The notes beneath the pieces are model-generated. The model made no database searches. It was not told the DNA's origin and worked only from the letters and a program-made list of their open reading frames with translations. The position numbers were made by a program, and so were the translations under genes. From NCBI GenBank assembly GCA_050179685.1, contig JBFXEW010000004.1:1-64000 (forward strand): a stretch of 64,000 bases of DNA. Reading direction: 5' to 3'. This document shows positions 61,386 through 64,000 of the stretch, in pieces (position 1 is the first letter of the stretch; every line of letters starts with the position of its first letter). The stretch comes from GWE2-40-63 sp050179685. Lineage in GTDB: Bacteria > Bacteroidota > Bacteroidia > Bacteroidales > SZUA-534.

Positions 61386-64000
61386 TTAGCTGTCAGTCCG
61401 GGTATCATTTTCCAAAACAGGAAACGATACAAAAAATGTAGTCCCTTTTCCATATTCCGATTCGAACCAGATGGAACCACCAAATTCTTCCACAATATTT
61501 TTTACAATAGCCAGCCCCAGTCCGGTTCCGCTGCTTTTGGTGGTGAAATTGGGCTGGAACATATTGTTCTCAAACTCTTTCGAAATACCTACGCCGTTGT
61601 CGTTAATAGCAACCAGAACCTGTTTGTTTTCCTGACTGATTTTTAAATGTACTTTTCCCTGTTTGCTTTGGGGAATAGCCTGAATGGCATTTTTAATCAG
61701 ATTATTGAACACTTGCAGCATGCGCTCGTTGTCGGCTTTAATATAAATGGCCTCGTGGGTATCAAAATCAAAATCGACTTCAACATAGCTGCATTCTTTA
61801 AACAACTGGGTGCTTTGCATCAGTCGTTCTACCAGATTTACTTTTTCGGTTCTCGGTTGCGTCATTTGTGCAAATTGTGAAAACGCCGAAGCAATGGCCG
61901 ATAGGCTGTCGATTTGTTCAATCAGGTTGCTGGTAAACCGTGTGAGCCGTTGCTCAAAATCGGCATCCCGATTAATCCATGAGCGTTCCAGCAGTTGGGT
62001 ACTCAGTTTCATGGGTGTAAGCGGGTTTTTAATCTCGTGGGCTATTTGTCGGGCCATTTCGCGCCAGGCTGATTCCCGTTCCGATTTGGCCAGTAGTTTG
62101 GCGCTCGAATCCAGCGCATCGAGCATGCGGTTGTATTCATAAACCAGTTGGGCAATCTCGTCGTTGCCCCGATAGTTAATGCGTTCGTTCTTTTTGCTCA
62201 AATCGATTTTACTGATGCGATTCTGCAACATCCGCAGGGGTTCGGTAATGCGGTTCGACATGTAAATGGCGATGGCAATTCCCAGCATGATAAGAAAAGC
62301 GTAAATATTAATTACAGCCACCACAACACGCAAAAGTTCCTGCCGAAACACCACTTCTTTGGTAAAATAAGGCAGGTTAATGTATGCCAGTAGTTTGCGG
62401 TCGGCTCCCACAAAGGGCAGGTAAGCCGAATAATACTCCAGTTTGCCGATGCGCTCTTTATGTACCACCCGGGCTTTTTTGTTAATTACCATTTCGCGGT
62501 AAGCGGTGGCGTGCATCTTGGGACTGGTTAGTTTTTTCTCAAAAATCTCGTTTCGTGAGGTCGATATCAAATAACCTTTGGTGTCGTAAAGATTGATGTC
62601 GGTGTAGAATACATTCGAGAATTTTACCAGTAACGATGCCAGGTAATCCTCATCAACTTCTTCGATGGTATTGATGTTCGAAAGTTTGTGCTCAATCTCG
62701 ATGAGCACACTCTGCATTTTTTCGGCCAGCAAATCGTTTTGGGTGCGTTCGTATTGCTGATAAGTGTAAAAAACAGTGGCTCCACCTATAATAATTAGCG
62801 ACACCAGCAAAAGGGTAATTAGCGAATACACAATTTTATTCCGGATGTTGAATTGAAAATCGATGATGGGCGTGAACCGGTTTCCCAATATTAACAGCAC
62901 AGTCACCAGAAACAGCAGAAACAGGAAAATGTAGGTAAACGAAATCACCACGTTGTAAAACTTAACCGTAGGAAAGCTTACCAATACGGCATTTTGCCCG
63001 CTACGGTACAAAAGATGGTCGTAATCCTGCTCCTGGAATACTGAAAACTCATCCGGGTTTTGTTGGTAAACCGATTGATCCAGGGCGTAAGGATAGCCTC
63101 CGGAATGTTCAACAAGCTGGTTGTTGATATATTTGGCAAAACTTAATTCGGTATAAGAGTTGTAAAGGCCCAGGGGCTTCTCCAATAATAACTCCGGGTA
63201 GCCCAGCACTTCGAAATTGGGTTTCGAGAGGAGTTCAATAAATAGGGTAACATCTTCCCAGCCATTTTTAAGATGAACGGTTGTTTCAACGAAATAATTG
63301 ATGCCACCTATACGGTTTTTCAGATGATAAAGCCCGGGAATGGCTGTTTTTGTGCCATTCTTACTTATCAGGGTATCGAAAAAACTATGACAATGCGCCC
63401 AACGCTCATCGCTTCCTTCAAGGAGCACACTATCGGTTGGATTGCAGAGCGTAAGCTGAAAGTTATAACGCCCCAGGTAGCCGGTAAAGTAGTTTGAATT
63501 CAAATATTGAATCAGTTTCTCAAAATCGAACCATTCTTCCTGAAGAATGTCAACCAGCGTGCTGTCGCTGTGCAGCGTTTGCAGCATTTCGCCAATAATT
63601 ACTTCAGCTACCGGATCCTGCTCCCGAGCCAGGTTCACTGCCAGTACTTTGCTTTCTTCGATGCGTTTGCTGTGGTTTTGAACACGTATAAAATAAGTGG
63701 CATAAGCCGAGAAAAGTGCAATCAGAACGATAACCATGCCAAAGCGTGGGTTGTATTTCTGTCGTATCCAATACCAAAAAACAATCATCAGGGCAAAAAA
63801 GAAAGCAGGAACCAAAGCCTCTTTTTGATTAAAAACATACAATATGGGAACTGCAAGGGCCAGTATAAGCAGCATTCTTTGTAACCAGCGGGCAGGCGAT
63901 ACCTGACCCTGTAATTGATTGGCCGCCTTGTCGAGTAGCAACACCAGGCCTATGAATAAGGTCATTAGAATGAAATAGCCAATTAAGCTAAATACCGATA
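61386..64000 (-). CDS. NtrY-like HAMP sensor histidine kinase (5' end beyond window)
   Basis: At least 871 codons; the frame is open through the window edge (upstream codons encode a hydrophobic stretch), so the start lies beyond 64000 and the ATG at 63965 is not reliable. From the visible part: several hydrophobic helices near the N-terminus, a large periplasmic sensor part, a membrane helix, HAMP (ITEPLRMLQNRISKIDL), then a kinase core with the H-box AHEIKNPLTPMKLS and the N, G1 (DNGVGIS) and G2 (GTGLGLAIVKNIV) boxes. The NtrY-type H-box is clear. NtrY-NtrX controls nitrogen or envelope signalling elsewhere; the regulator is not in view. Confidence 0.88.
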   Translation of the reverse strand, partial: SVFSLIGYFILMTLFIGLVLLLDKAANQLQGQVSPARWLQRMLLILALAVPILYVFNQKEALVPAFFFALMIVFWYWIRQKYNPRFGMVIVLIALFSAYATYFIRVQNHSKRIEESKVLAVNLAREQDPVAEVIIGEMLQTLHSDSTLVDILQEEWFDFEKLIQYLNSNYFTGYLGRYNFQLTLCNPTDSVLLEGSDERWAHCHSFFDTLISKNGTKTAIPGLYHLKNRIGGINYFVETTVHLKNGWEDVTLFIELLSKPNFEVLGYPELLLEKPLGLYNSYTELSFAKYINNQLVEHSGGYPYALDQSVYQQNPDEFSVFQEQDYDHLLYRSGQNAVLVSFPTVKFYNVVISFTYIFLFLLFLVTVLLILGNRFTPIIDFQFNIRNKIVYSLITLLLVSLIIIGGATVFYTYQQYERTQNDLLAEKMQSVLIEIEHKLSNINTIEEVDEDYLASLLVKFSNVFYTDINLYDTKGYLISTSRNEIFEKKLTSPKMHATAYREMVINKKARVVHKERIGKLEYYSAYLPFVGADRKLLAYINLPYFTKEVVFRQELLRVVVAVINIYAFLIMLGIAIAIYMSNRITEPLRMLQNRISKIDLSKKNERINYRGNDEIAQLVYEYNRMLDALDSSAKLLAKSERESAWREMARQIAHEIKNPLTPMKLSTQLLERSWINRDADFEQRLTRFTSNLIEQIDSLSAIASAFSQFAQMTQPRTEKVNLVERLMQSTQLFKECSYVEVDFDFDTHEAIYIKADNERMLQVFNNLIKNAIQAIPQSKQGKVHLKISQENKQVLVAINDNGVGISKEFENNMFQPNFTTKSSGTGLGLAIVKNIVEEFGGSIWFESEYGKGTTFFVSFPVLENDTRTDS

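Overview
The window looks like a chromosomal stretch from a Bacteroidota bacterium, probably a Marinilabiliales/Prolixibacteraceae-type marine or sediment anaerobe (the lineage is an inference). The evidence is a gliding/T9SS-associated lipoprotein (GldB), PorT-like and GWxTD proteins, BACON domains, Bacteroidota-type -7 boxes (TAnnTTTG), no obvious Shine-Dalgarno signals, and moderate-to-low GC. Coding density is high. There are no rRNA or tRNA genes, no CRISPR array and no intact transposase.

Layout. 1-806 is gene-free and holds a MITE-like element and palindromes. 807-8327 (+) carries an ECF-like/THEP1 fusion, prfC, a VTT membrane protein, a TPR pseudo-histidine kinase and a rhomboid protease. 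8521-10768 (-) is era-der. 11009-15825 holds a DUF4407 membrane coiled-coil protein, a SiaB/SiaC-type kinase-substrate pair, an RluB-type pseudouridine synthase, a DUF362 ferredoxin-like protein and a small lipoprotein. 15970-18357 (+) is glmM-ruvX-def. It is followed by an AT-rich HEPN-like gene, a TPR lipoprotein, comEC and trkA-trkH.

24874-32482 is the accessory region. It contains degenerate 7-bp arrays, a 16-unit 21-bp array, a 242-aa orphan gene, an array of short palindromes, and an AT-rich run of eight minus-strand genes. These encode an SPFH-GYF protein, a zinc-ribbon protein with a TerB-like N-terminus, small membrane proteins, a HELGH metallopeptidase and a Cse60-like protein. This is the best place in the window to look for an undescribed system. 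Its genes are not recognised as a known defence or mobile module.

32483-46054 returns to core-like genes: a TerC transporter, a YjjG-type nucleotidase, and an operon of GWxTD lipoprotein, rlmB, a large TolB-like/beta-barrel protein and an M20 hydrolase. Then come nadE, a PorT-like protein, gldB and 5-formyl-THF cyclo-ligase. 46237-52243 has a PKD lipoprotein, a GlxA-type regulator and a six-gene DoxX/DUF4287/SRPBCC/VOC/DUF1697 cluster. 52312-54360 is a lipoprotein with three BACON domains fused to a CE15 glucuronoyl esterase. 54724-56387 is a perR-dps-peroxiredoxin operon behind a Fur/PerR-type palindrome. The window ends with mscL, an MBL hydrolase, an unknown secreted protein, mutS2 and a NtrY-like sensor kinase that runs off the right edge.
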